Below are positions 1 through 8,226 of a DNA stretch of 8,539 nt, one piece after another. The stretch lies in contig CAYLYM010000145.1 in NCBI GenBank assembly GCA_964387645.1, positions 1 to 8,539 on the forward strand, written 5' to 3'. The DNA is from CAYLYM01 sp964387645 (GTDB lineage Bacteria; Calditrichota; Calditrichia; RBG-13-44-9). Within the stretch, counting starts at the first letter, position 1. Each line of letters begins with the position of its first letter. A model generated the notes under the pieces. It did no database searches, had not been told where the DNA came from, and was given only the letters and a program-made list of their open reading frames with translations. A program made the position numbers and the translations under genes.

Positions 1-153
1 GAAACACTTTTGGTTTTAGCAAGAATTTTTAGCAGCTTGGGCCGTTTTGGGCAGGCTGAGCAATATTATAAGTTGGTGGTTCAGATAGATCCAGGTAACA
101 GAGAAGCTAATCAGGAATTGAAAAATCTACGACTTAAGAAGAAAAAATTATAA
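1..153 (+). CDS. TPR-repeat protein, C-terminal fragment (5' end outside window)
   Basis: Reading frame 1 is open from the left edge to a TAA at 151-153 and encodes 50 residues. They contain one good tetratricopeptide repeat: LARIFSSLGRFGQAEQYYK followed by VVQIDPGNREA, with the TPR signature of small residues (L-G near helix A end, A in Q-A-E, Y-Y) and the D-P turn that usually starts the next repeat. The protein ends in a short lysine-rich tail (KNLRLKKKKL). TPRs are protein-protein interaction scaffolds; nothing here shows the partner or any N-terminal domain, so the specific function cannot be given. It is the only plus-strand gene and converges on the kinase gene ending at 362. No clear terminator follows its stop. 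The frame and the repeat are well supported; everything upstream is missing. Confidence 0.8.
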   Translation, partial: ETLLVLARIFSSLGRFGQAEQYYKLVVQIDPGNREANQELKNLRLKKKKL

Positions 154-302
154 AATATATTTTTAATTTTTGCGATAATTCATATTACAATAGTTTCGTT
201 TTTTTACTTTTGTCGGTTCATATCTTTATCTCCAATGATTATTCTGCATTTTGCTTTTTTTCATTTTTGAAAGATCGTTTTTAGTATAAAGTTATTGCAA
301 TT

Positions 303-334
303 AAAAATAATCAACCCCATCTTTTTGAGGTTAA
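303..334 (-). terminator. Probable Rho-independent terminator of the kinase gene
   Basis: On the minus strand, 27 nt past the kinase stop codon, TTAACCTC (334-327) can pair with GGGGTTGA (318-311). This is an 8-bp stem counting two G-U wobbles, with an 8-nt loop, and it is followed by the U-rich run TTATTTTTAA (310-301). On the plus strand no T-run follows the stem, so it would act only on the minus-strand transcript. The stem is short and contains wobbles, so strength is uncertain. Confidence 0.45.
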
Positions 335-361
335 AATTACTTGCCAGAGATGGAATGTGAA

Positions 362-1399
362 CTATTCCAATTGATGAGAAGATAAAGTGTATAACTTTTT
401 AAAAAGTTTTATTATTATCTGGAATTCTTTAAAATGTTCCATTGTTTTTAAAGCCATCTGGAAAGAGCCAGGAATATATTTTAAATAAGATGTATTTCCT
501 GTAAGACGTGCAGAATAAATGAAAGCACCCGCATCATGTAATTTACGTTGAATAATTGTGTATTTTATTAACTGTTCGTACTCTTCGGGATTATAATTTT
601 GATGAACAAGCTTATTTTGCCTGTAAAATTTTTTCTTAAGGACCTTCCTGAAATCGTCTGTTAATTGGATGTACGAATCCCATAGAAGCGATACGAAATC
701 ATAAATGGGGGTTCCACTGCGAGCATCTTGAAAGTCAATAATTTGAAAAGGTTGATTCAAATTATGTGAATCGTAAAATATATTGCTGCTCTGAAAATCA
801 CGGTGCACAAAAATAGGTAGCTTAGAATCCAATAACTGACTAATTTTTGTTGAGAAATTGTAAAACGCTTTTTCTTCTTCTGGTGTAAGGTGATAACTAA
901 AATAATTTTGGATTAGTTGTTTTTTAACATGAAATTGGAATTCGAATAAAAATTTATCTTTGTCAAAGTAACGTTTGAAGGCTGGACAATGTGCTTCAAA
1001 AATAGCCTTGGTTTGCAAATCTATTAAATAATCTACTAAACTATGGTAAAGTTGTTCTTTTTTGTGAGAATGATTTTTTAAATAGTCCAGAACTCTTTCT
1101 CCCTTGGCATGGTCAAGAAAAATCCAACCTTTTTCCCGTTGAATTTCGAAAACACGTGGCTGGGCAATCCCATGGCGTTGTAAATAATAACTGATGTTTA
1201 AATAGTCATCTGCTATTTCCAGTCGATCTACCGGTATTTGCATAAGAATGATCTCATCATGTGGAAAATAATTCCGTCCCCTGAAGTTTAACCGATAATA
1301 TTTCCGAACAGAAGCACCACTATTTAGTTCCTCAATGCTGAAATCTTCAGAACCAAAAAAGTTTGAAAGTTCTTCTTTAAGCCTATCTATTTTTTTCAT
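362..1399 (-). CDS. AmgK-like sugar kinase (aminoglycoside phosphotransferase fold)
   Basis: A 345-residue cytosolic kinase of the APH/choline-kinase fold. Visible signatures: the N-lobe loop SGASVRKYYRL (27-37); the catalytic Brenner motif HRDFQSSNI at 199-207 (H199, catalytic D201, N206); and the metal-binding IDFQDARSG at 221-229 (D222), followed by PIYDFVSLLWD. The strand IILMQIP (50-56) carries Met where many APH enzymes have the ATP-binding lysine. From memory, the AmgK group (COG3178) likewise has an LMD-type strand here. The C-terminal QRKLHDAGAFIYSARLTGNTSYLKYIP (284-310) also follows AmgK. AmgK phosphorylates the anomeric carbon of N-acetylmuramate/N-acetylglucosamine, feeding MurU in peptidoglycan recycling. 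That activity is inferred here, because no murU-like nucleotidyltransferase is in the window. The ATG has an AAGG only 3 nt upstream (1403-1406). It stands 229 nt after the peptidase gene, so it is probably transcribed alone. The family fold is near certain; the substrate is not. Confidence 0.85.
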   Translation of the reverse strand: MKKIDRLKEELSNFFGSEDFSIEELNSGASVRKYYRLNFRGRNYFPHDEIILMQIPVDRLEIADDYLNISYYLQRHGIAQPRVFEIQREKGWIFLDHAKGERVLDYLKNHSHKKEQLYHSLVDYLIDLQTKAIFEAHCPAFKRYFDKDKFLFEFQFHVKKQLIQNYFSYHLTPEEEKAFYNFSTKISQLLDSKLPIFVHRDFQSSNIFYDSHNLNQPFQIIDFQDARSGTPIYDFVSLLWDSYIQLTDDFRKVLKKKFYRQNKLVHQNYNPEEYEQLIKYTIIQRKLHDAGAFIYSARLTGNTSYLKYIPGSFQMALKTMEHFKEFQIIIKLFKKLYTLSSHQLE

Positions 1400-1628
1400 T
1401 TACCTTGACGTTAATACTGATTTAGAATTTTACTGAAGTTGAAATTTGATTTTATATTGTCGGTTTATTTAATTTTTATTTTTTAATGCTATTGAAATGT
1501 ATATTGATAGAAAATCTTCTTTTGCTTAGTTTATTCAGAAAAATTTTCCGAGTTTGGTCAAATTTTTAATGTGCCCCCTGTTATTATTTCCCTTTATTAA
1601 ATAGTAATTCGATCGTTTATTTTTCCTA

Positions 1629-3416
1629 TTAAATTGGCCTGGTTGCATTTTCCAACCATTTGCGTTCACTTTCATTTAAATATGGAGAGAGAGTTTGTCT
1701 TACTTTTGCATGATACGCATTGAAATAAGCAATCTCTTCTTTTGAGAGTAAAGATTTTTCTACCAAATTTAAGTCAATTGGACAGAGGGTTAGGGTTTCA
1801 AATTTATAAAAAGTCATTTCATCAGTAGATTTTTCTTCGTCCTTTACTGTTAGGATAATATTTTCGATCCGTATACCATATCCGCCGGTTTTATAGTACC
1901 CCGGCTCGTTCGAGAGGATCATTCCGGGTTCTAATTTTACTCCAAGGCCACGATAGTAAGAAATAGCTTGTGGCCCCTCGTGAACATTTAGATAGTGCCC
2001 AATTCCATGACCTGTTCCGTGACCATAATTTAAACCTACGTCCCACAAAGGTTTTCTGGCGATTGTGTCTAATTGATTACCGGCGGTTCCCTGTGGGAAA
2101 CAAGTCATGGCTAATTGTAAATGGCCTTTTAGCACCCTTGAGAACCGGTCTTTCTGTTCAGGAGTGGGATTACCTAATGCTATCGTTCTGGTAATATCTG
2201 TAGTGCCATCAAGATATTGGCCACCTGAGTCGATCAAGAATATTCCTTCAGGCTTGAGTTGGATATCTGTTTCAGGGGAAGCAGCATAGTGGACAATTGC
2301 CCCATGAGCAGCGTATCCGGCGATGGTTTCGAAGCTTGGCCCCTGATAAAGTGGCTGTTCTCGACGAAATGATTCCAATTTAGTTGCCGCGGAGAGTTCT
2401 GTGACCTTTTCATTGGGAACTGCATTTTCAAGCCAATGCAAAAATTTTACCATGGCAATCCCATCTTTCACTAATGCCGATTTGATTCCTTTAATCTCTG
2501 TTTCATTTTTAATTGCCTTGAGAAGATGAATGGGACTTGGTCTAAATAATAATTCACTTTTGCTGTTCAGGCAAGATACGATCCATTGACTGGTAATATC
2601 TGGGTCTAACCAAACCTTTTGACCGGGTTTATGGAAGTTTATTAGAAATGATTTAAAATCGTGATAAGAATGCAACTCCACTTGATTTTTCAAGTGGGAT
2701 TCTAACTCTGGAGTTATTTTCTTTGGATCAATAAACAGGTGGGCACTATCTGTTCCAACAACTGCATAGGCTATTGTGACAGGATTATATTGAATATCTG
2801 CACCTCGAATATTATACAACCAGGCAACTGCATCAAGGGTAGTAATAACGTGAATGTGAGCTTTCTCAGAAGCCATTTTTAATCGTAGCTTGTGCAACTT
2901 TTCTTGAATGGATTCTCCGGCATATTTTAAAGGATAAGGTTTCACTGGTGCTTCAGGAAATTGTGGACGATCTTCCCAAATTTCATCAATAAGGTTAATT
3001 TCAATATATTCAAGGTCGATTTCCCAGGAATTTAGATATTCTTTCAATTCTTGAGCTTGTTTGCAGGATATGAGTTGTGGATCAATACCTACCCGATACC
3101 CAGGATGAAGTTCATCCTTTAACCATTCTTGAATTTGTGGGGTCTCCGGAAGTCCAATTTTAAATAAGGTAATACCGCTACCTTGAAGTTCTTTTTCGGC
3201 TTGTAGAAAATATCTGGAATCAGTCCATAAACCTGCTTTATCCAATGTAACTACCAGATCTCCAGCTGATCCCGTAAAACCGCTTATCCATTCTCGACGT
3301 TTCCAGAAGTCGGGTAAATATTCATTTTGATGCGGATCTGTGCTAGGGACTAAATATGCTTGGATATTATGTTTTTTCATTAGGTTACGTAATTTTTTAA
3401 GTCTTTCTGGTATCAT
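1629..3416 (-). CDS. Xaa-Pro aminopeptidase (aminopeptidase P, M24B, long XPNPEP1-like form)
   Basis: A 595-residue metallopeptidase that removes an N-terminal residue preceding proline. It resembles human cytosolic XPNPEP1 (623 aa) along its whole length rather than the shorter E. coli PepP. It has two creatinase-like N-terminal domains (about 1-150 and 155-310; IQAYLVPSTDPHQNEY at 18-33, SGFTGSAG at 45-52, WTDSRYFLQA at 64-73), then the pita-bread catalytic domain (about 315-525) and a C-terminal M24 tail ending WLENATRPI. All five di-metal ligands are present: D396, D407 (IDSGGQYLDGTTDITRT), H470 (GTGHGIGH), E504 (SNEPGYY) and E518 (IRIENI). The substrate-binding histidines H376 and H479 (NVHEGP) are also present. 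There is no signal peptide, so it is presumably cytoplasmic and used in peptide turnover. The ATG is preceded by GAGG (3428-3431) at a long 11-nt spacing. The gene lies 278 nt from the SNF2 gene and is likely an independent unit. Confidence 0.96.
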   Translation of the reverse strand: MIPERLKKLRNLMKKHNIQAYLVPSTDPHQNEYLPDFWKRREWISGFTGSAGDLVVTLDKAGLWTDSRYFLQAEKELQGSGITLFKIGLPETPQIQEWLKDELHPGYRVGIDPQLISCKQAQELKEYLNSWEIDLEYIEINLIDEIWEDRPQFPEAPVKPYPLKYAGESIQEKLHKLRLKMASEKAHIHVITTLDAVAWLYNIRGADIQYNPVTIAYAVVGTDSAHLFIDPKKITPELESHLKNQVELHSYHDFKSFLINFHKPGQKVWLDPDITSQWIVSCLNSKSELLFRPSPIHLLKAIKNETEIKGIKSALVKDGIAMVKFLHWLENAVPNEKVTELSAATKLESFRREQPLYQGPSFETIAGYAAHGAIVHYAASPETDIQLKPEGIFLIDSGGQYLDGTTDITRTIALGNPTPEQKDRFSRVLKGHLQLAMTCFPQGTAGNQLDTIARKPLWDVGLNYGHGTGHGIGHYLNVHEGPQAISYYRGLGVKLEPGMILSNEPGYYKTGGYGIRIENIILTVKDEEKSTDEMTFYKFETLTLCPIDLNLVEKSLLSKEEIAYFNAYHAKVRQTLSPYLNESERKWLENATRPI

Positions 3417-3694
3417 GATAAATTCATCCTCAACTCAATTTAAATTTTTGTGGTAAGATATTGAAAATTCCGAAAACGATAAAGTCTTTTCTAAAAATTT
3501 GATTTTTTCGAAAGCAAATCATGAAAATCGATGGAAATATTTTTCAAAGTTATCAAAATTCCAAGTAGTGCTTGTGATTGATCTTTTTGAATTTTGATTT
3601 ATTTTGTTAAAGAATATTTACACTGTTTTTTTTAGATAAGGTACTTAATAATTAATAGGAAGGAAATTAATTCCCCAAAAATAAACCATCGCGT

Positions 3695-6550
3695 TTAATC
3701 CCAGGAACTGAAAATAATTTTAAGGTCGTCATGTGTTAATTGTTTAATTAAACTTTTCTCAGAAGTAATTGTTTCGTGAAAAATCTCTTGTTTCTGTTTT
3801 TGTAATTGCAGGATTTTTTCTTCTACTGTATTTTTCACGATATATTTGTAAACAAATACGCGGTTGACCTGACCAATACGGTGAGCACGATCGGTTGCCT
3901 GCTGTTCCACCGCGGGATTCCACCAGGGATCTAAATGGATGACGTAGTCGGCAGCGGTCAAATTAAGTCCTAATCCACCTGCCTTTAGTGAAATTAAAAA
4001 CAATTTAATATTTGGATTTGATTGAAAATTATTGATTCGTGCTTCACGATTTTTCGTTCTTCCATCCAGATATTCATACCGCCAACCACGGTTTTCAACG
4101 ATTTTTCGAACCAAACTAAGGAAACGTACGAATTGAGAAAACACAAGTACTTTATGCCCTTCCTCAAAGATTTCTTCTAGCATATCCTGTAATAGTTCTA
4201 TTTTACCGGATTCTTCCAGGCCTACTGAATCGTCAAAAATTGCAGGATGACAGGCAATTTGCCGAAGGTACGTCAAGGCTTCTAAAATCATCAGGCGGGT
4301 TCTGGTAATGCCTTCTTGATCTATTTTTTCGAAGATTCTTTCCCGGTAGCTGTTCAGCCATTTTTTGTAAATAATTTTTTGTCGTTCGGTCATTTCCACT
4401 AGTTGAATGATCTCAGTTCGTTCAGGAAGCTCTTTCAGTACATCTTCTTTTTTCCTTCTTAATATAAAAGGAAAAATAATCTGTTTGAGTAGATTTTTTC
4501 TGCTTGTATCTTCAGAATTGCCTTTAATAAAACGAGCTTCGAATTGTTGTAAAGTTCCCAACATTCCTGGATTGAGAAAGTTAAATTGCGCCCAGAGGTC
4601 AATAATAGAATTCTCAATCGGAGTACCGGTCAGGCATAACTTGTGTGGTACGTTAAATCGAATTACAGCTTGATAAGTTTTTGTTGAAGGATTTTTTACT
4701 TTTTGAGATTCATCCAGAATCATGTATGACCAGGGATGTCTTCTTAAAATTTCCTGATCTTGCAAAAGAATTCCGTAACTGAGTAATACAATATCAAATT
4801 CCTTAAAATGAGTTGTCAGTCTTTCTCTTTCAGATCTCTGTCCTTTGTATTGTAGTGTTTTCAATTGTGGAGCAAAATGCTTAATTTCATTTTCCCAATT
4901 AAAAAGAACAGTTAAAGGGACCACAATAAGCGCTGGAGCATTCAGCTCTCCTTTATCCTTTAAATTCTGTAGAAATACTATAACTTGAATTGTTTTACCC
5001 AGACCCATATCGTCAGCAAGAATACCACCAAATCCGAAATCGTGTAAAAAGTGTAACCAATCCAGGCCGGCCTTTTGATAATCGCGTAATTCACCGCGGA
5101 AAAATGGGGATATCTCCACCGGTTGTATTTTCTTAAATGATTTGTATTTCTTTCGCCATTCCCAAAAGTGATCGTCCGCATCCACTTCGTCGGCTAATTT
5201 GACAATTTCCTCAATCAATGGTAAGGCAGCAGTGGATATTTTCTGATTTCCCTGAGTGTCCGAAGAAACCATCAAAGCAAAGAATTGCTGAAGTCGTTTT
5301 AGTAATTCTTCCGGTAAGTAAAGATTGGCGCCATCAGAAAGCCTGATATACCGTTTATTTTTTCGGATTTGATCTTTGAGATCGGGAATATTTAAAACTT
5401 CGTTGTCTAATTGAAATTTGAATTGTATATCCAACCAATCGATACCGCTGGAAATTTTTACTTTTAGTCGTGGAATACCTTTTCGTAGGCGGTAGCGACT
5501 TAATTTTTCTTCTCCATAAAATTCAATGCCTTTTTCGGCCAATTTAGGCATCTCCAGTCGGAGCCAATCCAGAATTTTGTACTGAGGATCGATTTGCCAC
5601 CGATGTTGAATGTAAAAAAGTCCATGCGATTGAAGCATGTGTCGAATCTGATTTTCAGCTTCCTGATCTCTTTTGACCACAAATAAATATTTTTCCTGGG
5701 TTGCTAACGATTTTTCTGATGGGGGATAGGCAGGAAATTCCAGGTTATTGTATACAAATTTAACATCAGCATTAAATTGACCGGCGCGTTCATATAAATA
5801 AATACGAGTACCAATTAATGGCAATTCATAGCTTTTTAAATGTTCTTCAAGACTTTTCCAGTCCAGAGCTGGCAAAATTTTTGGAACAAAAGAATTGATA
5901 AAGTCTTTAAGTTCAGCCATCGGAATTTCGACCTGCTGCTGCAGCCTGAAGAAATTAACCCAGAAAAAGGCCGGGAGGTTCGATTCAACTCGGTAAAGTA
6001 TGTTTCTGTAAAGCAGATACATGGGATTGGCACTTAAAACCTCAGTGCGTTCTTCTAAGATAATGGAATGGCCAGAAAAAACAATAGCTGGCTGAAGAAT
6101 GTAATGTTCTCCTTCTTTAAAAATTCCCAGGGACAAATTACCAATTTCTTCATAAAATTCCAGGTCTTCATATTCTTTTGTTTCTGCGCGACGTAATTTT
6201 AATCGGCTGCCCTGTAACCAATCGAGGAGAAATCCAATGGGTTGGCCATAACTAAATAATCTACGTGTATCGTAATTAGTAAAAGAATATATGTATGAGA
6301 GCACGTTTAACTCATCCTGAGTAATATTTACCTTCTGCGATTCAATAATTTGCAAATTGAGTTTAACTTCCTTTCCTGGTTCTCCATCCAACCGAGTATA
6401 TTCAGCATAAGGTGCTATCTCCCAGTTTGCTGGTCGTGTCTCGATGACAAAATAAGGTTGATATATCCCCTTACGTAAATCAAAAGATTGTGGTTGGGGG
6501 ATTTTTTCTAACAATGCCGCTAATTGTTCAATTTGATTTTTCCAGGACAT
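3695..6550 (-). CDS. SNF2/Rad54-family DNA-dependent ATPase (DEAD/DEAH-box helicase superfamily 2)
   Basis: A 951-residue Swi2/Snf2-type motor, which translocates on duplex DNA and displaces bound protein without true strand separation. The N-terminal half (1-480) has no motif I recognise and no cysteine, so it lacks the SWIM zinc finger found in many bacterial relatives. The motor begins at RGELRDYQKAGLDWL (485-499). Motif I is DDMGLGKT (513-520, K519). Motif Ia follows at VVPLTVLFNWENE (543-555). Motif II is ILDESQKVKNP (611-621, with DESQ in place of DEAH). Motif III is LTGTPIENS (640-648). The helicase-C lobe carries VLVFSQF (801-807), LKAGGLGLNLTAAD (855-868) and the arginine-finger motif ATDRAHRIGQ (885-894). 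All catalytic motifs are intact, with no frameshift. The ATG at 6550 has only a weak AAAGA-type upstream purine run. No methylase, nuclease or phospholipase-D gene sits beside it, so there is no sign of a DISARM-like defence set; a role in transcription recycling or repair is the default inference. Confidence 0.95.
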   Translation of the reverse strand: MSWKNQIEQLAALLEKIPQPQSFDLRKGIYQPYFVIETRPANWEIAPYAEYTRLDGEPGKEVKLNLQIIESQKVNITQDELNVLSYIYSFTNYDTRRLFSYGQPIGFLLDWLQGSRLKLRRAETKEYEDLEFYEEIGNLSLGIFKEGEHYILQPAIVFSGHSIILEERTEVLSANPMYLLYRNILYRVESNLPAFFWVNFFRLQQQVEIPMAELKDFINSFVPKILPALDWKSLEEHLKSYELPLIGTRIYLYERAGQFNADVKFVYNNLEFPAYPPSEKSLATQEKYLFVVKRDQEAENQIRHMLQSHGLFYIQHRWQIDPQYKILDWLRLEMPKLAEKGIEFYGEEKLSRYRLRKGIPRLKVKISSGIDWLDIQFKFQLDNEVLNIPDLKDQIRKNKRYIRLSDGANLYLPEELLKRLQQFFALMVSSDTQGNQKISTAALPLIEEIVKLADEVDADDHFWEWRKKYKSFKKIQPVEISPFFRGELRDYQKAGLDWLHFLHDFGFGGILADDMGLGKTIQVIVFLQNLKDKGELNAPALIVVPLTVLFNWENEIKHFAPQLKTLQYKGQRSERERLTTHFKEFDIVLLSYGILLQDQEILRRHPWSYMILDESQKVKNPSTKTYQAVIRFNVPHKLCLTGTPIENSIIDLWAQFNFLNPGMLGTLQQFEARFIKGNSEDTSRKNLLKQIIFPFILRRKKEDVLKELPERTEIIQLVEMTERQKIIYKKWLNSYRERIFEKIDQEGITRTRLMILEALTYLRQIACHPAIFDDSVGLEESGKIELLQDMLEEIFEEGHKVLVFSQFVRFLSLVRKIVENRGWRYEYLDGRTKNREARINNFQSNPNIKLFLISLKAGGLGLNLTAADYVIHLDPWWNPAVEQQATDRAHRIGQVNRVFVYKYIVKNTVEEKILQLQKQKQEIFHETITSEKSLIKQLTHDDLKIIFSSWD

Positions 6551-6623
6551 CTATCTTTACCATAATTTTTTTTACTACTATTAATAAATCATAATGTTTT
6601 TGTTTCCAAATTTATTAAGTTTT

Positions 6624-6629
6624 ATTATA
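6624..6629 (-). promoter_or_regulatory. Candidate -10 box (TATAAT) upstream of the SNF2 gene
   Basis: On the minus strand a perfect TATAAT lies about 74 nt upstream of the SNF2 start codon in the intergenic gap. No TTGACA-like -35 lies at 16-18 nt (the hexamer at 17-nt spacing reads AAATCA; a TTGAAT sits too close, at 11 nt). The surroundings are very AT-rich, so chance occurrence is quite possible. Confidence 0.25.
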
Positions 6630-6738
6630 AGTAAAATTTAATTCAATGATTTTCATTTTTTAAACGGATTGAAATTTTTTTGGTTTTATCTTTCTGTAAA
6701 TTTTAGTAACTTTAACTTCAACCAGATTATGAATATTT

Positions 6739-8109
6739 TTATCCTGATAAAGTTTTTATTTTTCCTTTTATCAGTTTTTTGTAATATAAGTTTCTGAACC
6801 AGGCTAAGAGAAAAATTGCCATAACAAAATTGGCAAAAAGCATACCTGTCCAAACACCATTAATCGACCAGATAAGCGAACCAATCCAAGCAAATGGTAA
6901 AATAAGAGCAAAAATACGAAAAACTGTAGCCATGAGTTGATATTTCCCCAGACCAAGCCCCTGAAAACTGGTAGTTGTACAAAGAGAAATGCCACTAAAC
7001 AGATAACCTGGTGCCATAATTCGTAGTGCCATAGTGGTTAATTGAAGAACACGTGGACTGCGAGCAAACACTGAAGAAAAAAAATGTGGTGCAGTCGAGA
7101 CAATTACACTGATGAGTAACATAATAGCAACGGTTATTTTTATTCCAGTAAAGTAAATTTTTTGAATTCGTTGGTATTGCTGAGCCCCATAATTGTGACC
7201 GGTTATAATGGCAATTGCCTGTCCAATTCCTATTACTGGTTGAAAAGCGATCATCTCATAGGTAAAAGCAATAGTATAAGCTGCTCGTGCTTCATCACCA
7301 TAATTTCTTAATATGATAAAAATCAGGCTTATTGAAAAGCTAGTTAAAATTTGGCCTATTGATGCAGGAAATCCTACCTGAAATATGCCTGAAATGATTC
7401 GCCAGTCAAAATGTATATCAGATAATTTTAGTTTAATGGGTATTTCTTTAATAAATAAAATAAAAAGCGTATATAATACTGCTATGGATCGAGAAATACC
7501 GGTTGCTAAAGCAGCTCCCTTTATGCCCATGCCAGGAATAAAACCCCATCCGAAAATGAAAATGGGATCTAAAATGATATTTAATAGAGTACCAGTGAGC
7601 ATGAATTTCATTGGACGGATAGTGTCTCCCCATCCGCGGAAGATATTGTTACTTAACATCCCTAAAAGATAAATTGGAGCAAAAATAAAAATAATAGTTA
7701 AATATTCAGAAATAGCTTTAAGCAGTTCACCACTGGCTCCTAAAAGTTGGAAAATGTAGATGTGAGTTAATAGACCTATTATGCTAATTGCCCCACCAAG
7801 GACCAGAGCAATTAAAAAACTATGTAAAGTTGCTTGAATAGCTCTTCCTGTTTTACCAGCACCTAAATTCCTGGAAATATAGGAATTCAACCCTATGCCC
7901 ATACCAGAGCCCAGAGCAATGATAATGAGTTGGATGATAAATGCCATGCCAATAGCCGCGGTAGAAACATCACCAAGACGGCTTACAAAATAGCGATCGA
8001 TAAAATTAAAACTGGTTTGAAAACTAAATGCTACAATCATTGGTGTGGATAATTTGAGCAAAAGTGGAGTAATTGAGCCGTTCAGAAGATCGTATTTCGG
8101 TTTATTCAT
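6739..8109 (-). CDS. MATE-family multidrug/organic cation efflux transporter (DinF/NorM-like)
   Basis: An inner-membrane antiporter of about 456 residues, expected to export cationic drugs or metabolites using Na+ or H+ gradients. The N-terminus DLLNGSITPLLLKLSTPMIVAFSFQTSFNFIDRYFVSRLG (7-46) is the typical MATE opening. Twelve or so hydrophobic segments fall in two pseudo-symmetric MatE halves (about 15-220 and 240-440). Paired signatures recur in both: GSGMGIGLNSYISRNLGAGK (67-86) against GIGQAIAIITGHNYGAQQ (294-311), and FRGWGDTIRP (157-166) against FQGLGLGKYQ (382-391). Between the halves comes a DPIFIFGWG turn (181-189). Length is normal for the family. I chose the ATG at 8107-8109 because it begins right at the family N-terminus. 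An in-frame TTG at 8134-8136 would add nine residues (MLKLDIQFI). Neither start has a convincing Shine-Dalgarno sequence. The substrate cannot be told from sequence. The gene stands alone, 188 nt upstream of the SNF2 gene and below a long leader region. Confidence 0.93.
   Translation of the reverse strand: MNKPKYDLLNGSITPLLLKLSTPMIVAFSFQTSFNFIDRYFVSRLGDVSTAAIGMAFIIQLIIIALGSGMGIGLNSYISRNLGAGKTGRAIQATLHSFLIALVLGGAISIIGLLTHIYIFQLLGASGELLKAISEYLTIIFIFAPIYLLGMLSNNIFRGWGDTIRPMKFMLTGTLLNIILDPIFIFGWGFIPGMGIKGAALATGISRSIAVLYTLFILFIKEIPIKLKLSDIHFDWRIISGIFQVGFPASIGQILTSFSISLIFIILRNYGDEARAAYTIAFTYEMIAFQPVIGIGQAIAIITGHNYGAQQYQRIQKIYFTGIKITVAIMLLISVIVSTAPHFFSSVFARSPRVLQLTTMALRIMAPGYLFSGISLCTTTSFQGLGLGKYQLMATVFRIFALILPFAWIGSLIWSINGVWTGMLFANFVMAIFLLAWFRNLYYKKLIKGKIKTLSG
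6744..6780 (+). repeat. Terminator-shaped inverted repeat over the 3' end of the MATE gene
   Basis: On the plus strand CTGATAAA (6744-6751) can pair with TTTATCAG (6767-6774) across a 15-nt loop, and six T follow directly (6775-6780). This shape matches an intrinsic terminator for plus-strand transcription, antisense to the last codons of the transporter (LIKGKIKTLSG). On the minus strand no U-run follows it. No plus-strand gene is present to use it, so it may be coincidental in lysine/leucine codons. Confidence 0.35.
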
Positions 8110-8189
8110 GATAAATTGAATATCCAGTTTTAACAAACATGTAATGTAAAGAAGAAAAATTTATTCTCCTATATTAAAAATAAACAACC

Positions 8190-8215
8190 GATTGATTTGG
8201 TGGATTGATTTGGTG
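8190..8215. repeat. Perfect 13-bp tandem direct repeat (two copies)
   Basis: GATTGATTTGGTG occurs at 8190-8202 and again at 8203-8215 with no mismatch and no spacer. It lies about 80 nt upstream of the MATE start codon. It could be a slippage duplication or a pair of binding sites for a regulator; the sequence alone does not decide. Confidence 0.85.
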
Positions 8216-8226
8216 TTAAAGAGATT

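Noticed and set aside
1556..1561. TTGACC on the minus strand upstream of the kinase gene as a -35 box
   Set aside because: No acceptable -10 hexamer lies 16-18 nt downstream (CTGAAT/TGAATA only).
1970..2289. Plus-strand open frames of 60-74 codons inside the aminopeptidase gene
   Set aside because: They are opposite-strand shadows of a well-supported gene with all catalytic residues and have no family resemblance.
3490..3520. TTGCTT plus TAGAAA on the minus strand as a promoter for the aminopeptidase gene
   Set aside because: Only half of the -35 positions match and the region is AT-rich, so the match is not better than chance.
3675..3698. TAAAC/GTTTA hairpin followed by TTTTT just after the SNF2 stop on the minus strand
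   Set aside because: The stem is only five pairs with one G-C and uses the stop codon itself; too weak to call a terminator.
362..6550. Kinase, peptidase and SNF2 genes as one operon or defence island
   Set aside because: Gaps of 229 and 278 nt separate them, a terminator follows only the kinase, no defence partner is present and the functions do not connect.
7385..7672. Plus-strand 95-codon open frame inside the MATE gene
   Set aside because: It lies wholly antisense to conserved transmembrane coding sequence and shows no independent signature.
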